Shown here: piece after piece, positions 1 through 13,140 of the stretch | How positions within the stretch are numbered: the stretch's first letter is position 1 | Layout: the number at the start of each line of letters is the position of its first letter | From: Icerya purchasi | Taxonomy: Eukaryota; Arthropoda; Insecta; Hemiptera; Monophlebidae | Assembly (NCBI GenBank): GCA_039619475.1 | Contig: CM077116.1 | Coordinates: 385,974,760-386,038,759 of the forward strand | Reading direction: 5' to 3' | DNA: 64,000 nt | Made by a program: the position numbers and the translations under genes | The notes under the pieces: generated by a model | What the model was told of the DNA's origin: nothing | The model's database searches: none | What the model saw: the letters and a program-made list of their open reading frames with translations, nothing else

Positions 1-268
1 TATATATATATATATATATCGGTCATTTTGGCCTCGCAAGGGGCTGTGCCCCTTGACCCCTCTTTCTTATACTTCTGTCTTTTTCTCTTCTATACTCTAT
101 ATAAAATTATCAAAATTTACAACTTAATTCTAAATCAGCCCCTATATGAATATAACATAATCACAAAAATCCTATAAAATGTAACAAACGTTACATAAAA
201 TTGGGACATTTTTTCTAATAGGGAGTAGCCTAAGAATTAAGTTGTAATTAACATATATATATATATAT
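1..268 (+). repeat. Family A repeat, copy 1 (edge of window)
   Basis: The window opens inside a (TA)n tract followed by CGGTCATTTTGGCC, then the hairpin CAAGGGGCTGTGCCCCTTG (7-8 bp stem, 3-base loop), a pyrimidine-rich stretch and TTTACAACTTAATTCTAA. The far end is CCTAAGAATTAAGTTGTAA followed by another TA tract. The same layout recurs at 18.3, 19.0, 49.4 and 53.5 kb (+) and 32.2 kb (-), which defines a dispersed family. No protein-coding capacity is visible. The asymmetric ends, with TA on both sides, suggest a non-autonomous DNA element. Its class is not established. Confidence 0.75.
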
Positions 269-1115
269 AATTCGATCCTCTAGAACTTGCCATTGGGACT
301 CTCCTTATACTCCCTATCCTGCCTATACTTCCTATACTCCCAATGAATGATAATGTTATGGAACTGTTTGTTTTTAATTGTCCATGTTATTTTTAAACAT
401 TATATTATCCAAATACAAAAAAGTTCCTTATACACCTTACATGTCTAATCATTACAAAAATGTTGCGTGATTTTTCAATTAACACCGGCATAAAAATGTC
501 GTAGGCATTTGGCATTTGTATATATCGACACACGAATAGCAGCCGCAGAGCGGTCTATTTAAATTTTCAATTATTACTTTTATCTTGCTTATTTTTTAAG
601 TAAAGAATTTCAGTGATATTTCTCGATCGATCACTGAGTTCTTACATCTCGCTCTTTTTATAGCACATATCAGATCGTATGCCGGTCAATCTACTCAGTA
701 ATACTTCTAATATATATATATATATATATATATAGGTATATTTAATTATACTTCTATCTACACTTTTGCGTATAGACTTCGTTTCCACACAATCACTACA
801 GGTCGATTCTGATAGTGACGGGAAATTAAAATCTAATTAATTCACATGTCTAAACTACTAACTAAGTTGCCTGAAAAGTATTGAAAAATCTCGAATTTGA
901 AAATTATTTAAGTTTTTAATTAACATTTAGTTCTCAACAATTAGAAAATATTTTAATCAAAATAACGCAAATTATACCAATATATGTACACCATGACCCC
1001 CCCCCCCCCGAGATTAGAAATCTATTGAAATCTGCCAATTCTCCCGCTAACTCTATTAGAAACCTTTTGGTCACTATTCACGGCGGATGATAAAGTCTGC
1101 TTGTTCTTTCTTCTC
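269..1115. other. AT-rich intronic sequence with no gene seen
   Basis: No coding region or recognisable element is seen here. It holds a TA tract at about 712-734 and a C homopolymer at about 1000-1010. Confidence 0.5.
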
Positions 1116-1612
1116 ATCTACAAAACTTGACACTCACTTAGATCTCAAAACCACGCATATTCTTAATATTGAACTTGGCTCCTACTTTTAAAATTAATGT
1201 TTTTGATGGGATATCATTACTTTTTTTAAAGAAATTATTATTATTATTATTATTATTCATTCAAATTAAAATTCAAATCGTTTATTCTTCAAAATATTAC
1301 AAAGTGAGCACTTTTTGAAAGTCAAGTTATCGATCCGTCAGTCCCCTAACACTCTAAAACTACCACCACTTCGGACCTATATGGCTGAGTGGAAGAAGTG
1401 GCAAAAAACCCTTACTGCAGCACTCTAAAAATATGTCATGTTATTATCGTTTCTTTTTTTATAAGTATGTCAAAATCAGTATACAATATCCTGTTCATTT
1501 CCTGTGCTGTTCTGGAATCGCATTGCTCCATAATATATCTGTTTATCATTAAGATCTATCTATTTTACAATGAACTTGCTTCGCAGCAATTTTAATAAAT
1601 TTATTTTCCGGT
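1116..1612 (+). repeat. Dispersed repeat, partner of 48412-48937
   Basis: About 450-500 bases are shared in the same orientation with 48412-48937. The shared part includes CACGCATATTCTTAATATTG, a (TTA)n tract, GACCTATATGGCTGAGTGG and a run ending near TTTATTTTCCGG. This copy lacks about 27 bases present in the other near 48460 and has small indels elsewhere. Its first part corresponds to the outer end of one arm of the palindromic unit at 47784-48532, so the family extends beyond that palindrome. No open frame is conserved between the copies. Confidence 0.8.
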
Positions 1613-3055
1613 GAAATTTTTCTGAAATTTCAAAATTGCTACGTCATACGCGCATTTCAATCCGTCTGTAATTTACGATCAATACTGCGCGCCGAGGTCT
1701 TTCCCCACTGTCGGAACTCTGTGCGCGGCTAAATAAAAAGAATTAATCTATCACCACCATTTTTACAAAATAGAAACACAGCCGGAAGAATAAGAAAACA
1801 AAGAAACAAAAAAAAATCCGTACCACGTACCGTATTTTTTAGAAACTGATAAAAAGGAAGCGAAATGTCCGGAAGTGAAAAATACTACAAAAAGCAGATA
1901 GATTAAGCGAAAAAGATTTCAGTACAGTTTCCATTTTATTAACTTTGCTTTTGTTCCATTTTACATCTCAGTCTAAGTGATATTTTCAGTTACGTACATA
2001 GCGGGAGAATGGCCTAAAAAAGAGGTCTAGGGTTTTATTGCGTTTTAGTAGCACAGGTGGGGTATCCAACAGTTGACAAGCCAAAAAATATTTGGGTAAC
2101 TTTCCGATGTCTGTATGCGTTTTCCGAGCACATTGTTTCACAATATCCTACGGAACAACATTTAAATCTCTATATAATACATCATTAGTGTTAGACGTAA
2201 AGTTACGCCTGCTATTTTTCTACAAACTGCTTACATTATTTTTACACAACTCAACGCCAAGGCCTAAGTCCTGACTGATCTAATAGCAATCGTATGTGTA
2301 TATATACGATGAGCGTTGATTATAGCGGTGTTTCCTTCCCCATTTTTTTTTCTTCTATTAGCCGCTTTCTATATTTTTCTTAGGCACTTACCTACAATTT
2401 TAATCTTCTGTATATATTCCGTTTTCCATATTTGCATAACTCTGTTCTTCTTTTTTCTTCGCTAGACGCGAGGCACTATTGATTGCACGTTTATAGGAAA
2501 AATGTTGCAAGAACCGTGACCGATCGGCGAGAAATTTTGTAATTTCCCGCGAAACGGGCCGGCAATTTAATTGCAACTAATTTTACGACAACTAAAAAAC
2601 AATGTTCGTTTTTAATTTAAAAAAAACAAAAAAAAAAAAAAAAAAAAAACCGCGTTACCGTTTTTCCGTCTAGTTCGGTCACTTAATCGTCAATTGTGCT
2701 CCTTTAAAATTTTGCACCACTCAATCCCGAATCGCCGCAATTGGCACATAAAATTTCCATCCAGTCACCGTTGCTTAAATTTCTTATACCTTTCGCTTAT
2801 TTTTATGCTAGCCGGCATCAGAGATTTTTTCGTCGAAATACATATCAAGTGGAAACGTGATTTACCGCGAGAGACTGTAATCCATGATGATTGAAATTAC
2901 TGCACTTTGCAATTAAAATGTTCGCTGTGTTATATCAAGATTACAGATCTTGCAGCATTTCATTCGGCCAAAATTTAAAATCTCTTAAATTAAAACAATA
3001 TTAATGACAACGTCATTTTAGCCCGACCCCATTACTTCTTTCATTCCAAAACGTT
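1613..3055. other. Intronic sequence with no gene seen
   Basis: Low-complexity AT-rich DNA with a long A run at about 2619-2650 and short pyrimidine runs. No recognisable coding region or mobile element is seen. The short open frames here lack any protein-like composition. Confidence 0.45.
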
Positions 3056-3374
3056 ATATATATATATATATAAGAATCGACAAAATGGATTGCTAGGAAA
3101 TAACGTTTCTGTCATAAAAAAATTTTTTCTCTCACAAAAATTTGTCCCGGATTTACTTCTTTTTTTGTCACGCACTCGAAAATAGAATGATGCTGTCAAT
3201 TTTGCTCGTTCCATACGAAGTATAGGAGTGATAAAGCTGGGTTTCGTGAGTTTCCCTAGGCAGCGTCGAAGAACGGAGCCCCTTGTGAAACACGAAGGGC
3301 TGAATTATACATATATATATATATATATATATATATGTATACATAAGAAAATCGATGTGCATTAGAACCGGTGA

Positions 3375-3690
3375 ACTTAACGTAAAACTGGAGAAGAAAG
3401 AAAAAAGCGATGGAAATGTATTTAAATATTTAGGACAATGAATTACGGAAGGTGTATAATCGTAAAGCAACATTCGTGAAAAGAGACGGCCCTAATCACT
3501 CGACGAAACATGTCCCCTCACATACGGAAATGTATAATAAAATCTGACCAGTGGCTATAGGCTCCCTCTAAAGAATAGACAGAAATTAGAGGCTTTCAGT
3601 GTTGGCGTCGCTAAGTTTCATCGACTAATAAAACGACCAATCAAAGCGTATTCGATCGAGTAACGGAATAGCGTTCCATCTGACGAACGA
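3375..3690 (+). pseudogene. RTE-like LINE ORF2 relic (RT C-terminal side)
   Basis: A decayed reading frame gives FKYLGQ-stop-ITEG near 3420-3460, matching the conserved F-x-YLG-x-x-ITEDG block downstream of the reverse transcriptase active site in RTE-like LINEs. It is followed by SNIREK-like and NRQKLEAF-like stretches, the latter matching the usual K-LEAF-E-MW-RR block. Several stops and frame changes interrupt it. A TA tract lies just upstream at about 3309-3336. The order of motifs along the plus strand supports one ancestral insertion. The clade assignment comes from motif memory only. Confidence 0.55.
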
Positions 3691-6600
3691 TAGAAAGGTT
3701 AATCTGTATTGCACACACACACACGGAATCAGCGTTGGAAGGTTATAAAATAACTGGCAAAAATTCCAAGACTAGACAAACGATGGCGAACATAATAGAA
3801 AAAAACAGGTGGGGGAATGCAGCAGTATACATATACAATTGAAGAGAATTTGTATGAATCATAATTAGACATACATCGTGATGGACCAGTACTATAGGAC
3901 TGAATAACCAAAAGAAGATGTATGACATATATATGTAATATGCATATGTCTCTGGGTACATATATAAAGATTTATTAGCATATTTTAGTAGAAAAAAAAA
4001 CCTCATTTAGCGCAGTCCATAGTTCAGCTGAAGCTAAAAAGCTCCTTTGTATATTAAAAATCGCATGGTAGGAAAAAATAAAAGTACTCCCCTAAAAAAA
4101 AAAATAAAAAAAAAAAAACAAAAAAAAAACGAGGATACAGATAAAATGGGAAACTTTATAACCGGCGCTTAATTGGCGGCGAACCGGTGTGAATAGACCG
4201 AGAATAAACAAAGCAACGAGCTCAGGGTGCGCCGACTTCAAAAAGTAGTTATTACGGAGTCTGCTCAGCGCTTCTGGCTTACTTTAACGTAATTACAAGA
4301 GTTGTCTTGTCTGGCTGCCGGGAAGTTAGTGCCCGTTTCGGCGGTTGCGCGGTATTCATTAAGAAAGCGGATGATAGCGCAGCGGAAAGGAAAAGGAATT
4401 ATTACGGAGAGAAAAGAAGCCGAGGAGAAGTTCAATAGGCGCGAATATCGAAGATTGACGACTTTTGGATATTAAAATTCCCGACATAGTTTTATCACTT
4501 TTCGAGGAAAGCAAAGTGGAATGCGTTAATATCATCGGCGTTAAATGCGCATATCTATATAGATACGCTCGTATATAAGGAATTATTGCTAGGGGACTTG
4601 AACTTTGCATTTCTCCTGCAAACTAGCTCGCAATATTAGTTGCGCAAAGAAAATAGCACCCCCCAACTCCCGAAACATTCTAGTCACATGGCGTCCTTCC
4701 CTTGAAGAAGGCTGCTCCGTGTGCTAATTACTCCATTATCGTGCTTACATTAAATTATAACCTGGTTTTCCCGCCGAAAAACACAAAGAACTACTAAACG
4801 CCCGACTAATTCCCGCTAGCCCGCTCGCTGTTGCTTCGAACCTCCCCCAGCGACGCCGCCCCCTAAAATTAAATTATGCCCCTCCGCTAGTATTCATTTT
4901 TCTCCCGGGTTTTTTTTTTTCCTTACCTCTCGCCCGGAAGGAGAAAGGGTTAAATAATTTATCCGCAATTGTTTTTCTCGGTAAAATTTTTAATATTCCC
5001 CCATTCGACGGAACGTTTTCGCATTTTACTCGCTAGCGTCGGCTCTTTATTTCCTCATCTCCCCCCTATCGCTGCGAACCGGTCCATTACACACACCGTT
5101 CTTACGCTTGTTAATGTTCGTTTCGGCGCTACATTTTAACTAACTTCGTTTTCCGCCTTCGTTTCTGATAGCTTTGTATTTCGCACGTTACAGAGATTGC
5201 TAATCGTTGACTAACGGTATTGCAACGGATTGTCAGCTGCTTGTCGATTGCTAAGAGAGGACGGAGCAGCAGTGAACGCGAGGTTGCCGAAAATTGGTCA
5301 AATTGTTGATCCTAAAGAAGAGGGGAAACATATTATTTACTACTGGCATAACCGCTTGTCAAAGAAGAAGGTGAACCAATAAATAATGATCGAAATCCAA
5401 ATTAAAGACAAAGTTCGACGCAACATTCGCGTGAAAATTTCAATTCTGTCAGCTAAGTCTTAGAAGACTGTTTTGATGTTTTCGGTTAACCTACCAAAAT
5501 GGACAAGTGAGCTTTAACCCCCCCCCCCGCAATGAACGATAACTTAACAGGAATTATTATTATTATCTTCTCAAAGTAAATACAATTTACTAACGAAAAT
5601 GAGAACAATGTTTTTTTCGGGTTTTATTTCGTCTTCAAAGTACTGCCGACGAATTCAGATTGGTAAGATTAGTAGTCGACGTACTGACATAAGCTTAGGT
5701 GACTTGGGAACTAAAAAACAAAAAAAAATATTATTCAACACTGGAAGGTTTTAGCGTTAACAATCACACAGAGGTCGCAGAAAAAAGGCTGAATTCCCAT
5801 TGAGCTAAACCAGACATTCTCGCTACGGTGGTCATCGTCCCCTTTAAAACAGCTGCTCGGATTGCCCTGTTATGATTAAATTGGCCGCTGACCTAGACAG
5901 CTCATACTTATGGCGGCTTACACACGTTAGAACAATCAGTGCGTCTCGCGTGCTACGGTGTGAAAATTTTTTTGCTAAACTCCCGGCCGCGTACGGCACA
6001 AGAAGACCGTTTCTTTCACGTTTCTTGTTATTACATGCCATAACGCTCTCTACACTTTATATGTAGCCAGAGAGTGTTTCTTCCATGTAACACTATGTAA
6101 ACGAATCAACTACACACCCTTGTATTAAGTTACAGCGGTAGGAACACCTTGCGACTCCAAAATGGATACGTTCGTTTTTCAACTGGAAGCCGAAATAATA
6201 AGAACACACAAAAAGAAAAAAGAAAAAAACTCGATTATCTACTTCCCGCGAAAAGTACCCAACTTTGAAACTTTAAACCGCTAAAGTTGCACACGCGCGC
6301 TACGATGGAGACCGCGACATTACAGTCGGAAGACGAATGTGTCTTTTTTTAGCATCATAGTCGCTTGGAATCGTTAATAGCAGAAAGACTAATTATCCGA
6401 TGTGTCAGCCGTTTTAAAATTCTTCCAAATTCGTTTCTTCGCGTTTAATATGAAAATTTTGTCGCGCGCGCGTTTTTTAATCTTCTTGTGTTCTAGTGTA
6501 ATTGTGCGGAAAGCGCATCGGCGAGAAAAGAATTAAAATCACGAGTAACCAAATAACGATAAAAAGGAACAAGAATAAATGAAAATTGGCCCTGTGACGA

Positions 6601-7101
6601 CATGGGCCATTTAATAATAACCGAAAGTTTTCAATCTTGCCCCGGAGAAGAATATGTTGTTGCCCTCTTGTAAATGTTCCGTGCATCACGAAATTAACTT
6701 TATTTGTCGGAAATTATTTTTCTTTCTTCTTTCCGTTGTCGAGCGGATTATTTAAAAATTCCAGCCTTAGTCTTCCTCCTCTTTGTATCGCGCCGGGTTT
6801 TTTTTTTTGTCTTCGGTCGGTCCCTTTGAAAAAAATTAGAAAAGTAAACAGATAAATTATGATCAGCTTTTTGCGAAAATTCTCGCTGTAAAAGTGAAAG
6901 TTTCGTTCGTTTCGCGAAAACTTGCCAAAGCACTTCTACTTTTTCGAACAGTGTAGCCCGATAGGTATTTTCTCTTCAAATTCATTAAACTTTCGCCAAA
7001 GTGTACTTTAGCGCGATGCCCCTTGTTCTTTGTAATTCCCGAATTTCATGGGCACACAAATTTTCCTAACTCCGCGCGTATATTATTTTTTCTTTCTTCA
7101 T

Positions 7102-7135
<34 letters not shown>

Positions 7136-8516
7136 GATTCTTTTCTTCTTATTACATTTTTGACGAGTTGCTTTTTTATTAATTTTACAAAATCGCTCCG
7201 AAACATTTAAAATTTCAATAATTTCGACGATAAAGCCGATTCTCTTCTTGTGTTACACCTGTAATTTTGCCATCTGCCAGTTCCATAGCGTAGTGTAACG
7301 CCGAGATGTGCCTGTTTTCTTCTGAAAGCCGTTTTCCTATTCAGAAGTGTCTGTACACGCAGTGAGTTTCAGCGAGTGTGTTACGTGTGTTAATTACGGT
7401 GAAATTTCGGAGGAACCGATTATAATAGTATGAAAGTAATTGCAAACAGAGGGTGTGGGCAAAAAAAAAGCTTTTAAAAGAAAGCACTTACCTCGTAAAA
7501 ATTTAGGCGTCGAATGAAAACAAACGAGTCGAAAGTTAATCGAAAGAAAACAGGCCCGCTATGATAAATTAAACAAAAATACGGTTATTAAGCGTCACAT
7601 CTAGGAACGAGAATTTGTTTTTTTTTATAACGTTATTACAAACGATAATTTCAATAATCAATTCGGTTTTTTCTACCGCAGACGACGGTTCTCTTATAAC
7701 CTTTCTTTTGTATTCTGACTTTTAGTTGATTTATTCGATGATTTTTTCAAAACACGTCCTTCTTTCCTTTTTTTTTTTTTGTTCTCCTACGTGTCGGTAA
7801 CTGAGATTAAATATATACACACACCATGTATGTAGTAGCGAATCTGTTGAATTGGAATTAACTCTCTATGCTACTACACAAATAAAAATTAAGAAGCTAT
7901 TTTTTCTTTTTTTTTTTTTTTTAATCCAAAAAAATAAATAAATAAATTTATTTTCCCGAAAAAATTGATACTTAAATTTAAAATTAACAAATCTGCTGTA
8001 AATAATTTAGGTGAATGACAAAAAGCAAAATGAATTTTAAAAGATTAAATAAATACATAAAAAGGATCGATTATTAAACGGCTTTAATTTAAGGACTATA
8101 CAGAGTAATTTGCAGCACCTTTGCCTCATAATGAAAAAAAATTGATATCATTTAGAAGAGAATTACAACCGCATTAAGAAATCTATCTAAAAAGTGAATA
8201 CACATTTGCTCGCATCAACAAAGTCTTTTCTAAACTTCCGCGACTTTGCTGGTGCGCATTTATAAAACTGCCTAAATAGGCTGGTTTTTTCTGTTTTTTG
8301 AAATTTTCATGACTATAGATGGCAATAGAATATGAAAGAAAATTGATGCGGGCGTGTGAATGTAATTTTATCATAGTCACAGGTTTTGCGGTCAGCGGTA
8401 GTGTGTCTCTATACATTTAGTCACATGTCGGTTAAATGTGAAGTGTATAACGCGCGCTGGTCGCCCCGTCAGAATAAAGAAGTACTTTATTAGTTAAATG
8501 GTGTCGATCTGTTTAG
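3691..8516. other. Intronic sequence with no gene seen
   Basis: No exon is recognised. The part from about 4140 to 5300 is less AT-rich and more complex than its surroundings and may be conserved intronic DNA. Homopolymers include C runs near 5518-5528, T28 near 7107-7134 and T runs near 7770 and 7910. Confidence 0.45.
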
Positions 8517-9066
8517 CTGTTTTTTTGTTTTTTTTTCCTTTCCCTTTTTTAAATTGTGTGCGCTGTTTGTAACTACTATGGTCATTACAGCACACACAAG
8601 GAGAGGTTATTTAGATTTGTTGTGTTAGGCCACTCATTCTAACAAAGGCTTGTTTATTGATTCATTAGAAAGTATGCACTCTATGTTTCCCAGCAAGTCC
8701 AGTTGTTTTCGTAATACCTTCATCTTTTGGCCGGTGAGCAGTATATGAGAGACTGTTGGTATTGTTATCTGGCCGCACAGGGGGCACATAGCCAGAGGCG
8801 GGGTTTTATCGATTATGTATTTGTGGGAAATAGCGATATGCCCGATTCGCAGTCGGCTGAGGATCTTAAAGTCGTTTCTGGATGTTCCTTTTGGTGGCCA
8901 CCATGGTTCAACTGTGGGCTTTATGCTTCTTAAGAATGTTGTAGCAGCTGCCCATTCAGTTCTCCACTGTTTTTCGCACGCTCTTAATAATGTGTATTCC
9001 ATTGATGTTGGTAGTTCTGCGTCTTCTGGCATAATACTGCTGTTATGAGTCTGTTTTTCAATGCGC
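8517..9066 (-). pseudogene. 5'-truncated LINE: ORF2 C-terminus and poly(A) tail
   Basis: On the minus strand, 9032-8634 is open for 132 residues. It carries the LSRLRIGH-x-x-ISH block followed by MCPLCGQ and VSHILL. This is the cysteine/histidine motif at the extreme C-terminus of ORF2 in I/Jockey/R1-like LINEs, downstream of any RNase H domain. An upstream tryptophan-rich stretch (QWRTEWAAA) fits the same region. The minus-strand 3' end is A-rich at about 8517-8552, consistent with a poly(A) tail. The rest of the element is missing, which is the normal 5' truncation. Nothing here is functional. Confidence 0.7.
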
Positions 9067-10301
9067 GTTCAGTGACTATCTGATGTCAATGAAAAGTACT
9101 CACAGCCCCTGATGGACGCAACGTGAAAGTAACCCCAGTAAATCTAAATTCAACCACTACGACTATCGTGTTTTACGCATTAAGCACTTTTCTTCGCGTG
9201 TTCAAATAGCGGCTTCTCAAATTTTTATTAGCAAGCTAAAAATCGCTTTCCTCCTATACTCTCAGGTTAATCTCTACTAGATTCTTCCCTGCTTTTTCAA
9301 TTTTTTTCTTTCGGACTCGCTGCATGACTAGAAGTACCGAAGCATTTGCTGATAATAATAATAATATACACGCGTATACATATTATCGGTATCTACGGGG
9401 AATACTTCCGAATAACTGAGTAGACAGCTGCATAAGGGCAAGTCAATGAATGTTAATGAACGATAGTTTCAATTCTTCTCTGTTCTTGTAAGTGTCTTCG
9501 GTACTCTTTTTTTTTTTATTATTTCTCAAGTAGATTTCTTGTGCTCTGATGCGCGCGTGAAATATTTAAATCGTTAATTACAAAATATATAAGTTACAGA
9601 TTGCATCGCAAGCTATCACTCTTTCTAGAACTCGTGTTTTTTAATTAGCACCTTGACGACAGCTGATTTACAAATGTTTTCTCGGTATTCCAACTGCTCT
9701 TTTCTTAAACCATCATTTTTAAATATATCCTATTTCTTATTTTTTCTTTTTTCTTTTCTGGTTCTCCTTCGCAATATGAGAGAACACTATTATTTTAACG
9801 GCTTGAAGAAAATTCAACGGCGAATAAAATTTAACTTTTGCAACTACATAAATCGCCAAGTGCTCCGCCACATTTTCTAACCGACAAAGTTTAAATTTCG
9901 CCGAAATTTAACGATCAGCCGAAAGTACTGCGGCAAAGGAGTTCACGTTTAAAATAAAACAGCAGTTCCTTCAAAGAGATACATCGAAAAAGCAAAAGTT
10001 CGCGGCGTCCAATTTATTTATTCTTTCCGTGAAAATCCAGTATTCGAAAAAAGGAATACAGAGTTTTACTTGATTTTCGGTCAGCTTCAAAATCATTTCG
10101 GGCGCGCTTACAGGCGTGGTCAAGTTAAGCTTTTGGAATCGTTACATCAATTTTGTAAAAAAAAGCAACGCAACTGTAAATGAAGTTTGCCAGAAATCGT
10201 GTTTTAGTGGAACGATTGTCCGAATACTGTATTGGAAAAAGATCGGGTAACGATAATTTTGTCTCGTTGTAAAAAATTGTTTATATATTACGCACAATTA
10301 T

Positions 10302-10383
<82 letters not shown>

Positions 10384-12126
10384 GGCAATTATTAGTTTTA
10401 GAAAAGCTGAGCTAACGACGATAAATTTACACTTTACGGTTAATTTCGACTCTCTGTGTGTCCATATCTAAGAAACGCGATTTTAATGTCTCTCCGGTGA
10501 GTCAGCTTTCTCAATGGCAATGTCGTTGAAATTCATGTCACCGGACAAATCCGGAAAACTCCGATATCTCTGCGACTATTGCGCATAGGTGCCGTTTACG
10601 CGGAAAGAATCACTGATATTTATAAATGAACGTTTTAGCGGGGAGAAAAAACAATGGAAACGAAACTGGCCCTAGTCTCTAAACAGGTGTTTCATAAGTT
10701 TAATGCTTTTTGTTACCGAAAATTCGTTCTGCGTTTCTTTCGTGGTGCTTTTTTTGTTTGTTTTTTTTTCCGATGTCGAAAATTTTCAATGATAAAAGTA
10801 TTTTTGAAATTACATTTTGAAACTCGGGGAATACGATTTTAATGGCGTTATTGAAAATTCCTCAACCAAGGCCATTAGATGTCCATTGGAAGATGCTCTA
10901 TAGCTGCAATTTGCTAGTGTTTAAGTAATATGTTCCTACTTTATGAACACCATTAAAATGATTTCATTTTAATTAGGGCACGTGATTTTAATATTAGAAA
11001 CTTTCCGTCAGTTCTTATAATCTGTTCGTGGGGATCTTTTCTCCTCTCTTAGGAATAGCACTAAAAACGCGACATTTGTGATATTGTTTTTTGGAATTAG
11101 GATAAAAATCGCTGACGGTATCTTAAAATTCCGAAAATAAATACAAAACGGTTAGTCGAAATTCTTTTTAATTCTTTTTAAAAGGTAAAATTTTTAAACA
11201 AAAAAAGGTAGAGGCGGGTCCCGCTATCAGAAGTAAATTAAGAAACCGTCCGAGACCACGGGTTTAGACTGCAAAGGCTCCCCGGCAAATTACGTAAATG
11301 CGCCGTCACATCAAGTCAACTTCGAAATCCGTGCTCAGACAGGCTTAGACTGTAATGCGTTAAGGAACATTTCGCGTTAACGCGCGTCAAATGAAATTTC
11401 GTCATCTTGAAAGTGTAACATTCTCTAATAACGAAGACGCTATATTTTAATCGGCGTACGAGTGAGAATAGCTGCTCAGACCGAGTTCTCTTTCGCTTAT
11501 TTCCATGTAATACCTGTAATTAGTTGTGCGAAACTGCTCGCTGTATCTCTTGCGTAAATTATTATTTGTCGCGTGCGTATCTCCATCCTGAAATAGTTTT
11601 TCAAGTTAAGAATTAAGTTAATGCCGTCACTAACATCATACAAAAAAACAAAAAACAAAAAAAAAAAACAAAAAAGGAAGCTATGTATCATCCGTGACGG
11701 TACACAGTTTATTCAAAAGCTAGTGCGATTTTCTCAACCAACAACTACACACTAGAGGTACTAGGAATTTGTTTAGTAAAATACCTATTTGACCCCTCTG
11801 TAGTTTTCAGTGAGATCCCGGCAAATCCACCGCATTTCAGTATTAAAATCTAACGCGAACCTTATCGTGCAACCGCAGAAAAACCTGTTAACGAATAGAA
11901 GAAACTACGATGAAATATTACAAATTAGCGCTGTCAACTGTTAATTGATAAATGTTTATTTCGAATCATTTTTATTTCACTGCGATTTCAATATAATCAC
12001 CTCCGACCAGTATTCCTCCTCTGTGCCTGGTTTTCCACAATTTATGTCAATGAAACATTTTTCATTTCATTCACTTACTGTTCTGTTCCATCGGTTTAAA
12101 GTGCGCTTTAAATAACGTGCGTATTC
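9067..12126. other. Intronic sequence with no gene seen
   Basis: No exon or element is recognised. The stretch holds short T and A runs and the trinucleotide array described separately at 10301-10383. Confidence 0.45.
10301..10383. repeat. (AAT)n microsatellite
   Basis: About 27 uninterrupted ATA/AAT units. No retroelement body is recognised beside it, so it is called a simple repeat. Confidence 0.95.
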
Positions 12127-12152
12127 TTTTTTTTTTTTTTTTTTTTTTTTTT
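12127..12152. repeat. T homopolymer upstream of minisatellite
   Basis: A run of about 25 T followed by a TAGCGCAGTAGTTAAAG stretch that resembles a tRNA A box. No B box follows, so a SINE is not called. Confidence 0.6.
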
Positions 12153-12194
12153 CATAAGTAGCGCAGTAGTTAAAGTGTTCTATCAAAGCGGAGG

Positions 12195-12535
12195 TGTTAT
12201 ATGTTTGTTACAAGTTTTTTCTCGCCATAGGTTTACCATAGGCTTGCCATATGTTCGTCATAGGTTTTTGTCATAAGTCTGATATAGGTTTACCATAGGT
12301 TTGTCATAAGTTTATCATGGGTTTGTTATAGGGTTGCCACAAGTTTACCATAGGTTTCTTGTAGATTTCTCATTGGTTCGTCATAAGTTTTTCATAGGTT
12401 TATCATAGGCTTCTCATAGGCTTTTTTCAAAGGTTTCTTTATAATTGGTTCGTCATATGTTTGTCATAGGTTTTCTCATACGTGTGCCATAGGTTTCTCA
12501 TAATTGTGTCATAGGTTTGTCGTAGGTTTTCGAAA
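12195..12535 (+). repeat. Degenerate minisatellite, unit near TTTGTCATAGG
   Basis: About 30 imperfect units of 10-12 bases built on (A/C)CATAGGTTTGT recur for some 340 bases, with variation in unit length and sequence. It lies about 400 bases upstream of the Ig exon, inside the preceding intron. No open reading frame is preserved, so it is a non-coding tandem array. Confidence 0.9.
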
Positions 12536-12939
12536 GTGCGCTAGTATATTCTCATCTAATATCTGATCAAAGAAGTCTCCGGGAAAATGGAATTGTCGAT
12601 ATAATATTCTTTCGGGATTAACTAGAGGCACCCAAATGCATTACGAGAAGAACTGAATTCCACAATAATATATTATCAAATGGAACTCGCTTTGATTTAC
12701 TTATTTCTTTCGACTTACCCAACAAAACGATCTGCCCGTTTCCTTCGACACGATTCTCTTTAGTTTAACGATGTTTTTAACGATTTTAATTTGCAGTCGT
12801 CGAAAATCGTAAATTTATTGCATTACTCTGTAAGATCGCTCTCAATGAAAAACATGTGCACCTCACGGAAAATCACTAGATTTTCTGAAACTTTGTTCGC
12901 ATTTTCTAAAACGAATTTTTGATGTGAAACTGTTTAAAG

Positions 12940-13140
12940 GTAAATATGTGCTGTTGTGGCGAAGGGGTAGCGCGGTGCTGACTGCCGCGAATATAATGGT
13001 GACCAGAGATTCGCGATTCCGTTTAATAGACGGATTCAATCTGGAAATCAGCGACGTCATGCCGCAAGATGCCGGAGATTACACATGTCAGATCAGTGAC
13101 GGAAACGCCGCCGATCAGATTCATACGGTAGAAATTTTAG
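12940..13140 (+). CDS. Internal exon encoding part of an immunoglobulin domain (neural cell-adhesion/recognition protein)
   Basis: This is the only convincing host exon in the window. The 201-base exon lies between an acceptor-like CTGTTTAAAG at 12930-12939 and a consensus donor GTAAGT at 13141. It encodes about 67 residues. Visible Ig features are a YVLLWRRG strand C with the core tryptophan, a RFRLIDGFNLEI strand D/E, and the DAGDYTCQISD signature (D-x-G-x-Y-x-C) with the second disulfide cysteine, then HTVEIL strand G. The first disulfide cysteine must lie in the preceding exon. Both junctions are phase 1, the usual arrangement for Ig exons, so the exon is in frame as a unit. Composition resembles Lachesin/Klingon-type membrane-anchored Ig proteins of insect neurons, but the exact orthologue cannot be fixed from one exon. 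No neighbouring exon is recognisable, implying very large flanking introns. The methionine codon at 12924 is intronic and is not a start. Confidence 0.88.

Noticed and set aside
1381..1400. TATATGGCTGAGTGGAAG as a pol III A box (also near 48690)
   Set aside because: No B box follows at a suitable distance in either copy, so a tRNA or SINE call is not supported.
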